64,000 nt of DNA from Burkholderiaceae bacterium (GTDB taxonomy: Bacteria; Pseudomonadota; Gammaproteobacteria; Burkholderiales; Burkholderiaceae). Every line of letters starts with the position of its first letter. Position 1 is the stretch's first letter. Location of the stretch: positions 1 through 64,000 of the forward strand of contig JAJPEN010000082.1 of NCBI GenBank assembly GCA_021166835.1. The letters run 5' to 3'. Shown here in pieces: positions 20,023 to 28,227 of the stretch. The position numbers were made by a program, and so were the translations under genes. Below the pieces are notes generated by a model. That model was not told where the DNA came from and did not search any database. It was given only the letters and a program-made list of their open reading frames with translations.

Positions 20023-20961
20023 TCAGGCCTCCGTCCGTGCGAGCAGCGCGCGCACCGCCTCGGGGCGAGGCAGCGGAGCGACCGCGCCGAAGCCCGTGGT
20101 CGACAGCGCGGCGGCGGCGTTCGCGTAGCGCGCCGCTTCGTGTATCGAGTCGCCGGCGGCGATGCGCGCCAGGCACGCGCCGCAGAAGCAATCGCCGGCT
20201 CCGGTGGCGTCGATCGTCGCGACCTCGTGTCCGCGAATATGCTGCCGTGTAGATCCGTCGCTGACGACGACGCCGTTGGCGCCGAGTTTCAGGAACACGA
20301 CGCGCGCGCCGAGTTCGTGGGCCCAGTCGACGAGTGCGTCCGGATCGTCACGGCCCGAAAGCGCTCGCGCGTCCTCCACGCTCGGAAAGAACCAGTCGGC
20401 CAGCGAGGCGGCGAGCCCGATCATCGCGCGTGCCCGCGCGAGCGGCCACAGTCGCGTGCGCAGGTTCGAGTCGAAGGACACCCGCGCGCCGTGCGAGCGC
20501 GCGGACTCGAAGGCGGCAAGCACGGTGTCGCAGGCATTCGACGAGATCGCCATGCTGATGCCCGAGGCGTGCACGATGCGGCTCGCGCGCAGGACGTCGC
20601 CGGCGACATGCTGCGGGCGCATGCGGCTCGCCGCCGACCCGGCCCGCAGATACGAGAACTCGTGTCCGCCCGGACCGTGCGAGACGAAATACACGCCCGT
20701 GTGGGCATCGGGATCGATATCGACCGCCTCGACCTCGACCCCCTCGCGAAGCCAGAGTTCGACGAACATCCGTCCGAAGACATCGTCGCCCACGCGCGTG
20801 CCATAGGCGACGCGCGCCCCGCTGCGCGCCGCGGCGATCGCCATGTTCGAGCTGTCGCCGCCGAAGCCTTGCAGGTAGTCGGGTGCGCCCGGCCTCGTCT
20901 GGTTGAATTCGACCATCGGCTCGCCGATCGAGAAGAGGTCGAATCGCCTTGCGTCGTCCAC
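20023..20961 (-). CDS. kdgK: PfkB-family sugar kinase, probable 2-keto-3-deoxygluconate kinase
   Basis: A 312-residue ribokinase-fold enzyme starting at GTG. FSIGEPMVEFNQTRPG and FGGDSSNMAIAAARSGA are typical of KDG kinases, and DATGAGDCFCGACLARI near residue 255 is the PfkB signature with the catalytic Asp. KDG kinase makes 2-keto-3-deoxy-6-phosphogluconate from KDG and ATP. An aldolase gene of the KDPG family in the same operon supports this assignment, although other 2-keto-3-deoxy sugar acids are possible. Transcription runs from the RraA-like gene into this gene and on into the GntR gene. Confidence 0.85.
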   Translation of the reverse strand: MDDARRFDLFSIGEPMVEFNQTRPGAPDYLQGFGGDSSNMAIAAARSGARVAYGTRVGDDVFGRMFVELWLREGVEVEAVDIDPDAHTGVYFVSHGPGGHEFSYLRAGSAASRMRPQHVAGDVLRASRIVHASGISMAISSNACDTVLAAFESARSHGARVSFDSNLRTRLWPLARARAMIGLAASLADWFFPSVEDARALSGRDDPDALVDWAHELGARVVFLKLGANGVVVSDGSTRQHIRGHEVATIDATGAGDCFCGACLARIAAGDSIHEAARYANAAAALSTTGFGAVAPLPRPEAVRALLARTEA

Positions 20962-21002
20962 GTTTTCGTCTTCTCCGCGCTCGCGAGCGGGCTCCGATGG
21001 GT

Positions 21003-21662
21003 TCAGATGCGGCCGTACTTTGCCAGACCCTGGCGAAGCGACTTCGCCTCGACGATCAGGCGGGCCTGCTCGAGTTCGCGTGCGTCGATCTCGCGCGCCA
21101 TCGCGAGCACCTCCGCGGCCCGATCGCGGGGAACGACGACGACGCCGTCGATGTCGCCGACGATCCAGTCGCCGGGATTCACTTCGATTCCGCCGCAGGT
21201 CACGGTCACGTTCGAGGCAACCGTGCGAAAGCGGCCGACGGTGGTACCCGGGGAGACCGCGCGCGCGATGACCGGGAAATCGTAGTCGCGACGGATTTCG
21301 GCGATGTCGCGCACTGCGCCGTCGAGAACGGCGCCGGCCATGCCGCGTGTCCAGGCGCCGGCGGTCATCAGCCCGCCCCAGACGGCGACATCGGCCTCGC
21401 CGCCGATCGCGATGACGATCACGCTGCCCGGCGCGGCCTCGTCGATGAGATCGAGCGCGTGCTGCGGCGGAACCGACTCGGTGGTCGGCTCCTCGAGCAC
21501 CGTGACCGCGGGCCCGACGATGCGGCGATCGTTGATGCGCGGCTTCAGTGCGTGTTCCATGTAGCCGCGTCTGCCGCAGACCTTGTCCACGGCGTCGGCG
21601 ACGGAGGCGGTGGCCACTTCGCGGAAACCCGCGACCAGTTCTTCCACGGTCATTTCATTCAT
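21003..21662 (-). CDS. RraA-like family protein (possible aldolase/decarboxylase)
   Basis: A 219-residue protein of the RraA/HMG-aldolase fold. The metal/active-site region is visible as GGLMTAGAWTRGMAGAVLDGAVRD around residues 95-118, with IEVNPGDWIVGDIDGVVVVP later, the two best-conserved blocks. Characterised members either regulate RNase E or are Mg-dependent 4-hydroxy-4-methyl-2-oxoglutarate-type aldolases; in a catabolic operon the enzymatic role is more likely. The start at 21662 overlaps the aldolase stop (ATGA). Specific substrate unknown. Confidence 0.8.
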   Translation of the reverse strand: MNEMTVEELVAGFREVATASVADAVDKVCGRRGYMEHALKPRINDRRIVGPAVTVLEEPTTESVPPQHALDLIDEAAPGSVIVIAIGGEADVAVWGGLMTAGAWTRGMAGAVLDGAVRDIAEIRRDYDFPVIARAVSPGTTVGRFRTVASNVTVTCGGIEVNPGDWIVGDIDGVVVVPRDRAAEVLAMAREIDARELEQARLIVEAKSLRQGLAKYGRI

Positions 21663-22288
21663 GCTCCATGTTGCAGATAGCGGCGGGCGTTCGCGACCAC
21701 GGCGGCGCGGTCTCCCCGCGCGAGTGCATCGCGATCGACCAGGCGGCTGCCGGCGCCGACCATCGCGGCGCCGGCTTTCAGGAAGGCCGCGATCCGCTCG
21801 TCGTCGATGCCGCCGGTCGGACACAGGCGAACGCCGGGAAAGATCGATTGCAGCGCCGCGACGTGCGCGGGCCCCCCGGTGGATGCGGGAAATATCTTGA
21901 CGACGTCCGCGCCTTCCTCGAGGGCGGCGGCGACCTCGCCCGGCGTGAACGCTCCGATGAGGGCGAGGCGTTGCGCCGCATGGCAGCGAGCGACGATGCC
22001 GCGCACCGGATACGGCGTGACGAGGAAGGAAGCCCCGTGCGCGAGGCAGGCGTCGGCGCTCGCCGGGTCGACGACCGTGCCCGCGCCGATCAGGCTGTCG
22101 GGGCGCTCGCGCACGAGCGCGCCGATGAGCGCCGGGGCGTCGGGCGTGGTCATCGTCACCTCGAAGACGCGGAAGCCGGCTTCGTGCAGGCATCCGACCG
22201 CGTCGAGCGTCGTTTGCGCGTCGGCCAGCCGAAGCACCGGCAGCACGCGTTGCGCCGACAGGCGCGCGAGGATCGCTTCGCGCGTCAT
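21659..22288 (-). CDS. eda: KDPG/KHG-type aldolase
   Basis: A 209-residue class I aldolase. The Schiff-base lysine is Lys131 in VVKIFPAS, the acid-base Glu is Glu43 in FEVTMTTP, and PTGGIDDERIAAF marks the phosphate-binding loop. The family splits 2-keto-3-deoxy-6-phosphosugar acids into pyruvate and glyceraldehyde 3-phosphate. In E. coli Eda the EVT motif reads EVTLRT with an active-site Arg; here Thr replaces that Arg, so substrate preference may differ. It works downstream of the kinase encoded two genes later. 43 bp separate it from the TRAP binding-protein gene. Confidence 0.88.
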   Translation of the reverse strand: MTREAILARLSAQRVLPVLRLADAQTTLDAVGCLHEAGFRVFEVTMTTPDAPALIGALVRERPDSLIGAGTVVDPASADACLAHGASFLVTPYPVRGIVARCHAAQRLALIGAFTPGEVAAALEEGADVVKIFPASTGGPAHVAALQSIFPGVRLCPTGGIDDERIAAFLKAGAAMVGAGSRLVDRDALARGDRAAVVANARRYLQHGA

Positions 22289-22331
22289 GGCTCGCCGATG
22301 ACGTCTTCGTGCGGGTGGCGCAAGCCGTCGC

Positions 22332-23342
22332 TCATGGCTTCGCCGTCTTCTCGATCGCCTGGAACAGGTTGTCGACGTACTCCTTGCCGATCTCCTTCTC
22401 GGCCCAGGCGCGGACCGGCGGCTGCGAGAGCTTGCGGAACTCGCCGACCTGCGCCGGCGTCAGCTCGGTGACCTCCATGCCGAGCTTCGCGAGGATCGGC
22501 TTCGCGTTGCGGTCCTGTTCGGCGGTCATCTTCCGGTGGATCGCGATCGCCTTCTTCGTGCCCTCGTCGACCGCGGCGCGCTCGGTGGGCGTCAGCCCCT
22601 GGTAGAAGCGCTCGTTGATCAGGTAGCCGTGCACGCTCCAGACGTGCCCGTCGAGCGTCACGTATTTCTGGTGCTGGTACAGGCTCGCGGCGAGGATGTT
22701 CGTCACGCCGTTCTCCTGGCCGTCGACGACCTTCTGCTGCAACGCCGCCGGCAGCTCGGCCCACGGGATCGCCGAGGGCGACGCGCCCAGCGACTCGACG
22801 AGGATCTTGAACACCGGCGAGGGCTGGATGCGGATCTTCATGCCCTTCATGTCGTCGGGCGTGCGGATCGGCCGCAGGCTGTTCGTGAAGTGACGCACGC
22901 CGTTGTCGGCAAGACCGAGCAGGCGGATGCCCTGCTTCTTCACCATGTCGTCGGAGAAGCCCTTCAGCCAGTCGCTGTCGTAGACGCGCCAGGCGTGCTC
23001 GTGGTTCTCGTAGAGGAACGGAATGCCGAGCACGCCGATCGGCTTGTGCACGGTGGCGATCGCGCCGTCGTGCGCCACCGCCATCTCGAGCGTGCCGAGC
23101 TTGACCGCTTCCATCGTCGGCTGGTCCTTGCCGAACTGGCCGGCCGGATAGATCTCGACCTTGATCGAGCCGTTCGTCGCGCGCTCGACGTGTTCCTTGA
23201 AAGCGAGCGCGGCGGCGTGCTTGGGCTGGTCTTCCTTGGCCGGCTGGAAATGCGCGTATTTCAGCGTCTTCTGCGCCGACGCGGGCGTCGCGAACGCGAG
23301 CGTCGCGGCCGCGAGCGCGGCGAACAGCATCCGGGTCTTCAT
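22332..23342 (-). CDS. dctP: TRAP transporter periplasmic solute-binding protein
   Basis: A 336-residue DctP-type binding protein. A clear signal peptide (MKTRMLFAALAAATLAFATP, cleavage after ASA near residue 23) is followed by a two-lobe protein with KYAHFQPAKEDQPKHAAALA, FLYENHEHAWRVYDSDW and GMKIRIQPSPVFKILVESLG, the last carrying the conserved Arg that binds the substrate carboxylate. It captures an organic or sugar acid in the periplasm and passes it to the DctQM membrane pair encoded just upstream in the same operon. The KDG-type kinase and aldolase suggest a sugar acid. Confidence 0.92.
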   Translation of the reverse strand: MKTRMLFAALAAATLAFATPASAQKTLKYAHFQPAKEDQPKHAAALAFKEHVERATNGSIKVEIYPAGQFGKDQPTMEAVKLGTLEMAVAHDGAIATVHKPIGVLGIPFLYENHEHAWRVYDSDWLKGFSDDMVKKQGIRLLGLADNGVRHFTNSLRPIRTPDDMKGMKIRIQPSPVFKILVESLGASPSAIPWAELPAALQQKVVDGQENGVTNILAASLYQHQKYVTLDGHVWSVHGYLINERFYQGLTPTERAAVDEGTKKAIAIHRKMTAEQDRNAKPILAKLGMEVTELTPAQVGEFRKLSQPPVRAWAEKEIGKEYVDNLFQAIEKTAKP

Positions 23343-23364
23343 CTGCGTCTCCTTCGGTGGTGGT

Positions 23365-24654
23365 TCATCGCGAGTAGCCGAACATCGCCGGTACGGCGGT
23401 GCTCAGCGCGGGGAAGAGGATGACGAGCAGCAGCACGACCAGCTCGGCGGCGAGCAGCGGCAGCACGGCGCGCGCGAGCCGATCGAGCCGCAGCCGCGCG
23501 ACCGACGCCATGACGAACAGCACCGCGCCCACCGGCGGCGTGATCATCCCGATCGTGAGGTTCAGCACCACCGCCATCGCGAACTGCAGCGGAGGGATGG
23601 CGAACTGGTCGGCGAGCGGCGCGAGCACCGGCACGAGGATGATCACCGCCGGCAGCGTGTCGATGAACAGCCCGCAGACGAGCACGAAGCCGGCGACGAT
23701 CAGCATCACCAGCAGCGGATCGCTCGTCATCGTCGCGATCGACGCGGCGATCGTCTGCGGGATCTGCAGCAGCGTGAGCAGCCACGCGAACAGCGACGCC
23801 GTCGACACGATGATCAGCGCGGCCGAGGTGACGAGCCCGCTTTGCAGCAGCACCTTCGCGATGAGGCGCGCGTTCAGCGTGCGCGTGAGGAACAGGCCGA
23901 CGAACAGCGCGTAGAACACGGCCACCGCCGACGCCTCGGTAGGCGTGAACAGGCCGCCGAGGATTCCGCCGATGATGATCGCCGGCATGGCGAGGATCGG
24001 CAGCGCGCGTGCGAAGGACGCGAAGCGCTCGCGCCAGCTCAGGCGCTGCTGCCCGGCGCCGTAGCCGCGGCGTATCGAGATCCAGGGGTTGGCCGCCATC
24101 AGCGCGGCGCCGAGCAGCAGTCCGGGCAGCACGCCGGCGAGGAACAGTCCGGCGACGGTGACGCGGCTGTCGGTGAGCGCGTAGATCACCATGATGATCG
24201 ACGGCGGAATGATCGGGCCGATCGTCGCGGTGGCCGCCGACAGCGCCGCCGAGTAGTAGCGCTCGTAGCCGGCCTTCTCCATCATCCGCATCTCGATCGC
24301 GCCGGGCCCGGCGGCGTCGGCCAGCGCCGAGCCGCTGATGCCGGCGAACAGCACCGAGGTGAGCACGTTCACGTGGCCCATGCCGCCGCGGATGTGGCCG
24401 ACGACGCTCTGCGAGAAGCGCAGCAGCGCCGTCGTGATGCCGCTGGCCGTCATCAGGTCGGCGGCCAGGATGAAGAAGGGCACCGCCATCAGCGGGAACG
24501 AGTTGATGCCGTCGAAGATCCGCTGCGGCACCGACAGCATCGAGAGCTTGCCTTCCCAGGCCAGCGCAACGGCGCCCGAAACGCCCATGACGAACGCGAT
24601 CGGCAGGCCGATCGCCAGGCCGACGGCGAACAGGACGAACAGCGGCGTGGTCAC
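23365..24654 (-). CDS. dctM: TRAP transporter large permease
   Basis: A 429-residue membrane protein with about twelve hydrophobic segments and DctM family blocks: FVMGVSGAVALAWEG, FPLMAVPFFILAADLM near residue 55, SGSALADAAGPGAIEM and IGPIIPPSIIMVIYAL, the last two forming Na+/substrate hairpins. It starts at GTG (24654), 6 bp after the small-permease stop, and is followed 22 bp later by the binding-protein gene. It carries out sodium-coupled uptake of the carboxylated substrate. Confidence 0.93.
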   Translation of the reverse strand: MTTPLFVLFAVGLAIGLPIAFVMGVSGAVALAWEGKLSMLSVPQRIFDGINSFPLMAVPFFILAADLMTASGITTALLRFSQSVVGHIRGGMGHVNVLTSVLFAGISGSALADAAGPGAIEMRMMEKAGYERYYSAALSAATATIGPIIPPSIIMVIYALTDSRVTVAGLFLAGVLPGLLLGAALMAANPWISIRRGYGAGQQRLSWRERFASFARALPILAMPAIIIGGILGGLFTPTEASAVAVFYALFVGLFLTRTLNARLIAKVLLQSGLVTSAALIIVSTASLFAWLLTLLQIPQTIAASIATMTSDPLLVMLIVAGFVLVCGLFIDTLPAVIILVPVLAPLADQFAIPPLQFAMAVVLNLTIGMITPPVGAVLFVMASVARLRLDRLARAVLPLLAAELVVLLLVILFPALSTAVPAMFGYSR

Positions 24655-24660
24655 GGCTTC

Positions 24661-25188
24661 TCAGGCTCCGAGGTCTTCGACGTGCTCGAAGCGGCGGTCG
24701 ACGAATTCGCGCGCGAACACGACCAGATGCAACGCGAACAGCGCGGCGCCGACCGGAATGCCGAGATACGGGATGCCGGTGCGGATGCCGAGCATCGGCG
24801 TCTCCTGGTTCCACGAGAACGCGACGATCTGCGCGCCGTACCAGGCGAGCGCGGCGAGGAAGGCCAGCATGGCCGCGACGATCGTCCAGCGCAGCCCGCG
24901 TAGCAGCGGCGCCGGCAGCAGCTCCTGCACGACGTCGACGGCGACGTGGCGGCCTTCGCGCAGCGCGAGGCCGGCGCCGAGCCAGGTGATCCAGATCATC
25001 TGGTACTGGGTGAGTTCCTCGACCCAGACCATCGAGTGGTTGAACAGGTAGCGCGAAACGACGTTGGCGAACACGAAGATCGCCATCGTCGCCATCAGCG
25101 CGACGACGAGGCCCTGGTTCAGGCGGACCAGCAGCCGCTCCGCGCGCGGAAGCGGCTGCCGGTCGATCTCGATCGATGCGGTCTCCAT
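24661..25188 (-). CDS. dctQ: TRAP transporter small permease
   Basis: A 175-residue DctQ protein with four membrane segments; VFANVVSRYLFNHSMVWVEEL and WLGAGLALREGRHVAVDV are the usual family blocks. It is the first gene of the minus-strand operon dctQ-dctM-dctP-eda-rraA-like-kdgK-gntR, so the operon promoter lies in the 136 bp shared with the divergent quinone reductase gene. An 11-bp palindrome sits just upstream. Confidence 0.9.
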   Translation of the reverse strand: METASIEIDRQPLPRAERLLVRLNQGLVVALMATMAIFVFANVVSRYLFNHSMVWVEELTQYQMIWITWLGAGLALREGRHVAVDVVQELLPAPLLRGLRWTIVAAMLAFLAALAWYGAQIVAFSWNQETPMLGIRTGIPYLGIPVGAALFALHLVVFAREFVDRRFEHVEDLGA

Positions 25189-25199
25189 GGAAATCTAAG

Positions 25200-25210
25200 A
25201 TATCAGATAT
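25200..25210. promoter_or_regulatory. Palindrome ATATCAGATAT, candidate operator of the TRAP operon
   Basis: Five-base arms around a central A, 12 bp upstream of the dctQ ATG in an AT-rich patch that contrasts with its GC-rich surroundings. Short palindromes of this size are typical for FCD-type GntR repressors, and such a regulator is encoded at the operon end. The pairing is inference; the same position is also near the promoter of the divergent gene. Confidence 0.4.
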
Positions 25211-25324
25211 GGATCGCCCGGATCAACGGACTACCGGCCGGCTGCCGACCGCGCGTCGCTATACTGATGCCGCTTTTGGGCGCCCGCTTCGGCGCAGCCG
25301 CGCCCGACACTCCCAGGAGCCGAC

Positions 25325-26293
25325 ATGCCCAAGGCGATCCGCATCGAGAAGACCGGCGGACCCGAAGTGATGCAGTACGTCGACGTCGACGTAGGCGCCC
25401 CCGAGCCCGGCGAAGTGCAGGTGCGCCACGAGGCGATCGGCCTGAACTTCATCGACGTCTATTTCCGCACCGGCCTGTACCCGATGCCGCTGCCCGGCGT
25501 GCTCGGGCTCGAGGCCGCCGGCGTGATCACCGCGGTAGGCGAGGGCGTCGAGCACCTGAAGGTCGGCGACCGCGTCGCCTATTGCGACCGTCCGCCGGGG
25601 TCGTACTCGCAGCTGCGCAACATGACGACAAAGCCGCTCGTGCGCCTGCCGCGCAGCATCGGCTTCGAGACGGCCGCGGCGATGATGCTCAAGGGGCTCA
25701 CCGTCGATTACCTGTTCCGCCGCACCTACAGGCTGCAGAAGGGGCAGACGATCCTCTTCCATGCGGCCGCGGGCGGCGTCGGGCTGATCGCGATGCAGTG
25801 GGCGCGCGCGCTCGGCGTCACCGTCATCGGAACGGTGGGCTCCGAGGAGAAGGCCGAGCTGGCGCGGCGCAACGGCTGCGCGCACACGATCCTCTACAAG
25901 CGCGAGAACATCGTCGATCGCGTGCGCGAGATCACCGACGGGAAAATGGTGCCGGTCGTCTACGACTCGGTGGGCAAGGACACTTTCCAGGCCTCGCTCG
26001 ACTGCCTGCAGCCTTTCGGCCTGATGGTGAGCTTCGGCAACTCGTCGGGGCCGGTCCCGCCGATGCCGCTCACCGCGCTCAAGGGCTCGCTGTACATCAC
26101 GCGCCCGTCGCTGATGGCGCATCAGGCGAACCGGCAGAACCTGGACGAGATGTCGGCCGAGCTGTTCCGCATGGTCGGCTCCGGCAAGGTTCGCATCGAG
26201 ATCGATCAGCGCTATCCGCTCGCCGAAGCCGCGCAGGCGCATCGCGATCTCGAGGCGCGCAGGACGACCGGATCATCGCTGCTGCTGCCATAG
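25325..26293 (+). CDS. Quinone oxidoreductase (zeta-crystallin type MDR)
   Basis: A 322-residue medium-chain reductase without the catalytic zinc site. It starts MPKAIRIEKTGGPEVMQY, has EAIGLNFIDVYFRTGLYP and the Rossmann motif HAAAGGVG near residue 149. QOR proteins reduce quinones with NADPH in the cytosol. The ATG follows an AGGAG site. It is divergent from the TRAP operon and lies 14 bp before tcdA, opening a co-directional run of genes through 32728. Confidence 0.93.
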   Translation: MPKAIRIEKTGGPEVMQYVDVDVGAPEPGEVQVRHEAIGLNFIDVYFRTGLYPMPLPGVLGLEAAGVITAVGEGVEHLKVGDRVAYCDRPPGSYSQLRNMTTKPLVRLPRSIGFETAAAMMLKGLTVDYLFRRTYRLQKGQTILFHAAAGGVGLIAMQWARALGVTVIGTVGSEEKAELARRNGCAHTILYKRENIVDRVREITDGKMVPVVYDSVGKDTFQASLDCLQPFGLMVSFGNSSGPVPPMPLTALKGSLYITRPSLMAHQANRQNLDEMSAELFRMVGSGKVRIEIDQRYPLAEAAQAHRDLEARRTTGSSLLLP

Positions 26294-26307
26294 AGCCTCG
26301 CGTGCGG

Positions 26308-27186
26308 ATGCACGACGACGCACTCGCCGTGCGGGAGCCGCCGTTCGCCTCCTCGCGGTCCGAGGCGCGGCAACTCGAGGCGCCGCGCATCGAGGCGATC
26401 GACGCGAGCGCCGCGCTGTGCGTGGACGACGATCGCCGCCGCTTCGGCGGGGTCGCCCGGCTCTACGGCGATGCGGCGCTCGCTGCGCTCGCCGCCGCGC
26501 AGGTTTGCGTCGTCGGCGTCGGCGGCGTGGGCTCCTGGGCCGCGGAAGCGCTCGCCCGTTCGGGTATCGGCTGCATCACACTCATCGACGCCGATCACGT
26601 GGCCGCGTCGAACGTCAACCGGCAGGTGCACGCGCTCGATTCCACGCTGGGCGCCGCGAAGATCGACGTCATGCGGTTGCGCATCGCGGATATCGCGCCG
26701 CGCTGCCAGGTGCGCGTAGTCGACGATTTCGTCACGCCGGAGAACGTCGCCGATCTCGTGCCGGCAGGCGCCTTCGTCGTCGATGCGATCGACGCGCCGC
26801 GGGCGAAGGCGGCGCTCGTTGCATCGGCTGTGCGTCGTCGTCAGCCGATCGTCGTCTGCGGGGCGGCCGGAGGTCGCACCGATCCGTTGCGCCTGCGTCG
26901 CGACGACCTGGCGAGAACGACCGGCGATGCGCTGCTCGCATCGGTGCGCGCGCGGCTGCGGCGGGACTACGGCTTCGAGCGCCGGCGCGGAGCGAAGTTC
27001 GGCGTGACGGCGATCCATTCCGACGAGCCGCCGCCGGCGAAGCGTCGTACCGCGCCAGGAGCTGGCGCCGGATTCGCGCTCTCGTGCGCCGGATACGGAT
27101 CGCTCGTCACGGTCACCGCGGCGATGGGGCTCGCTGCCGCGTCGTTCGCCATCGCACGGCTCGTCGCGGGATCGAGCGCTGCCTGA
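26308..27186 (+). CDS. tcdA: tRNA threonylcarbamoyladenosine dehydratase (ThiF/HesA superfamily)
   Basis: A 292-residue E1-like ATP-dependent enzyme that cyclises the t6A37 modification of tRNA. The core begins with RRFGGVARLYGDAALAAL and the nucleotide motif VCVVGVGGVGSWAAEALARSG near residue 67, followed by DHVAASNVNRQ (the conserved Arg finger) and FVVDAIDAPRAKAAL. It ends about where TcdA does. The ATG at 26308 is the first in a plausible position; about 30 residues before the conserved block look unstructured. It precedes the glycosyltransferase cluster by 3 bp. Confidence 0.9.
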   Translation: MHDDALAVREPPFASSRSEARQLEAPRIEAIDASAALCVDDDRRRFGGVARLYGDAALAALAAAQVCVVGVGGVGSWAAEALARSGIGCITLIDADHVAASNVNRQVHALDSTLGAAKIDVMRLRIADIAPRCQVRVVDDFVTPENVADLVPAGAFVVDAIDAPRAKAALVASAVRRRQPIVVCGAAGGRTDPLRLRRDDLARTTGDALLASVRARLRRDYGFERRRGAKFGVTAIHSDEPPPAKRRTAPGAGAGFALSCAGYGSLVTVTAAMGLAAASFAIARLVAGSSAA

Positions 27187-27189
27187 TTC

Positions 27190-28227
27190 ATGCAGGAGCC
27201 CGGCACGGTCGCAGTCTATTTCGTCGCGTCTCCGCTGCAGTACCTGGCTGCGCGGCGCATCGCGCTCGACTTCGAGTCCGGCGCGCGGCAGGTGCTCGTC
27301 TGGTACAAGCGCGGAATGAAGGCCGTCGTGGACCCGAAGCAGTGGGATGCGTGCCTGTACATGCCGTGGCCCCGCTGGGAGCCGCTGCCCGGGCCCTTCG
27401 GCCGGCATCGGCGGCTGCGCGAAAACATCGACCGGGTTGCCGCCGCGGTCGGACGATGCGAAAGACTGCTGCTGCACAGCGCAGTGTTCGACACCGAGGC
27501 GATCAACTATTTCCTGCGCGCGCTGCCGGCGCGCGCCAGCGCGCGCGAGATGCACGCCCGGATCCTGCCGGACGGGCTGATCAGCATCCGCCGCTATCCG
27601 CTGTCGGCGACGCGGCGCGCGCTGCAGCGCCTGCGCCGCCTGCGTCGCCTGTTCGATCGCGAACTGTCGTACTGGTGCTTCTCGGGCGACCGCATCGGCT
27701 CCGATGCGCCGTTCTGCGATCGCATCTACGTCGTTCCCGGATTGCCGCACGAGTACCCGGCCGCCAGGGTCCGCGTGCTCGGCCCGCTGGTCGATCCGGC
27801 CGAGTCGACGGATGCCTCGTCGCCGGGGCTGCGGCGCGCGCTCGTCGTCGGCCAGCCGCTGGTGGGCGCCGGGTTGCTCGCGGGCGCCGACCTCGCGCCC
27901 CTCACGCAACGCGTGCGCGACTGGCTCGCTGCCGGGCACTTCGACGAGATCGACTACAAGCCGCACCCGAAGGATCCGAAGCACGAGCTTCGTCATCCCG
28001 ACTATCGGGTCATCGAGCCGTCGTGTCCGCTCGAGCTGCATCTCGCGCGCACCGGGTACGCGGCGGTGGTCGGCGTGCGCTCGAGCGCGCTGCTTTTCGC
28101 CCGCCAGATCTATCCGCGCAGCGTGCCGGTCGTCTCCTTCGGCTGGCCGCTGCTGAAGTTCAAATCCGCCGACGAAGAGCGGGACATGAAGAGAGCCTTC
28201 GAGCAATGCGGAGTGTCACTGGAATGA
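27190..28227 (+). CDS. Sialyltransferase-like glycosyltransferase (GT52/polysialyltransferase type)
   Basis: A 345-residue GT-B protein. Motifs seen match the bacterial sialyltransferase pattern: an acidic-Gly motif in ILPDGLISIRRYP near residue 127, the HP motif in DYKPHPKDP near 258 and the Ser-Ser motif in VGVRSSALLFA near 301. Such enzymes transfer sialic or related nonulosonic acids to surface glycans. No nonulosonate biosynthesis genes are in the window, so the donor is uncertain. It heads the LPS-type cluster with translational overlap (ATGA) into the ligase gene. Confidence 0.7.
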   Translation: MQEPGTVAVYFVASPLQYLAARRIALDFESGARQVLVWYKRGMKAVVDPKQWDACLYMPWPRWEPLPGPFGRHRRLRENIDRVAAAVGRCERLLLHSAVFDTEAINYFLRALPARASAREMHARILPDGLISIRRYPLSATRRALQRLRRLRRLFDRELSYWCFSGDRIGSDAPFCDRIYVVPGLPHEYPAARVRVLGPLVDPAESTDASSPGLRRALVVGQPLVGAGLLAGADLAPLTQRVRDWLAAGHFDEIDYKPHPKDPKHELRHPDYRVIEPSCPLELHLARTGYAAVVGVRSSALLFARQIYPRSVPVVSFGWPLLKFKSADEERDMKRAFEQCGVSLE

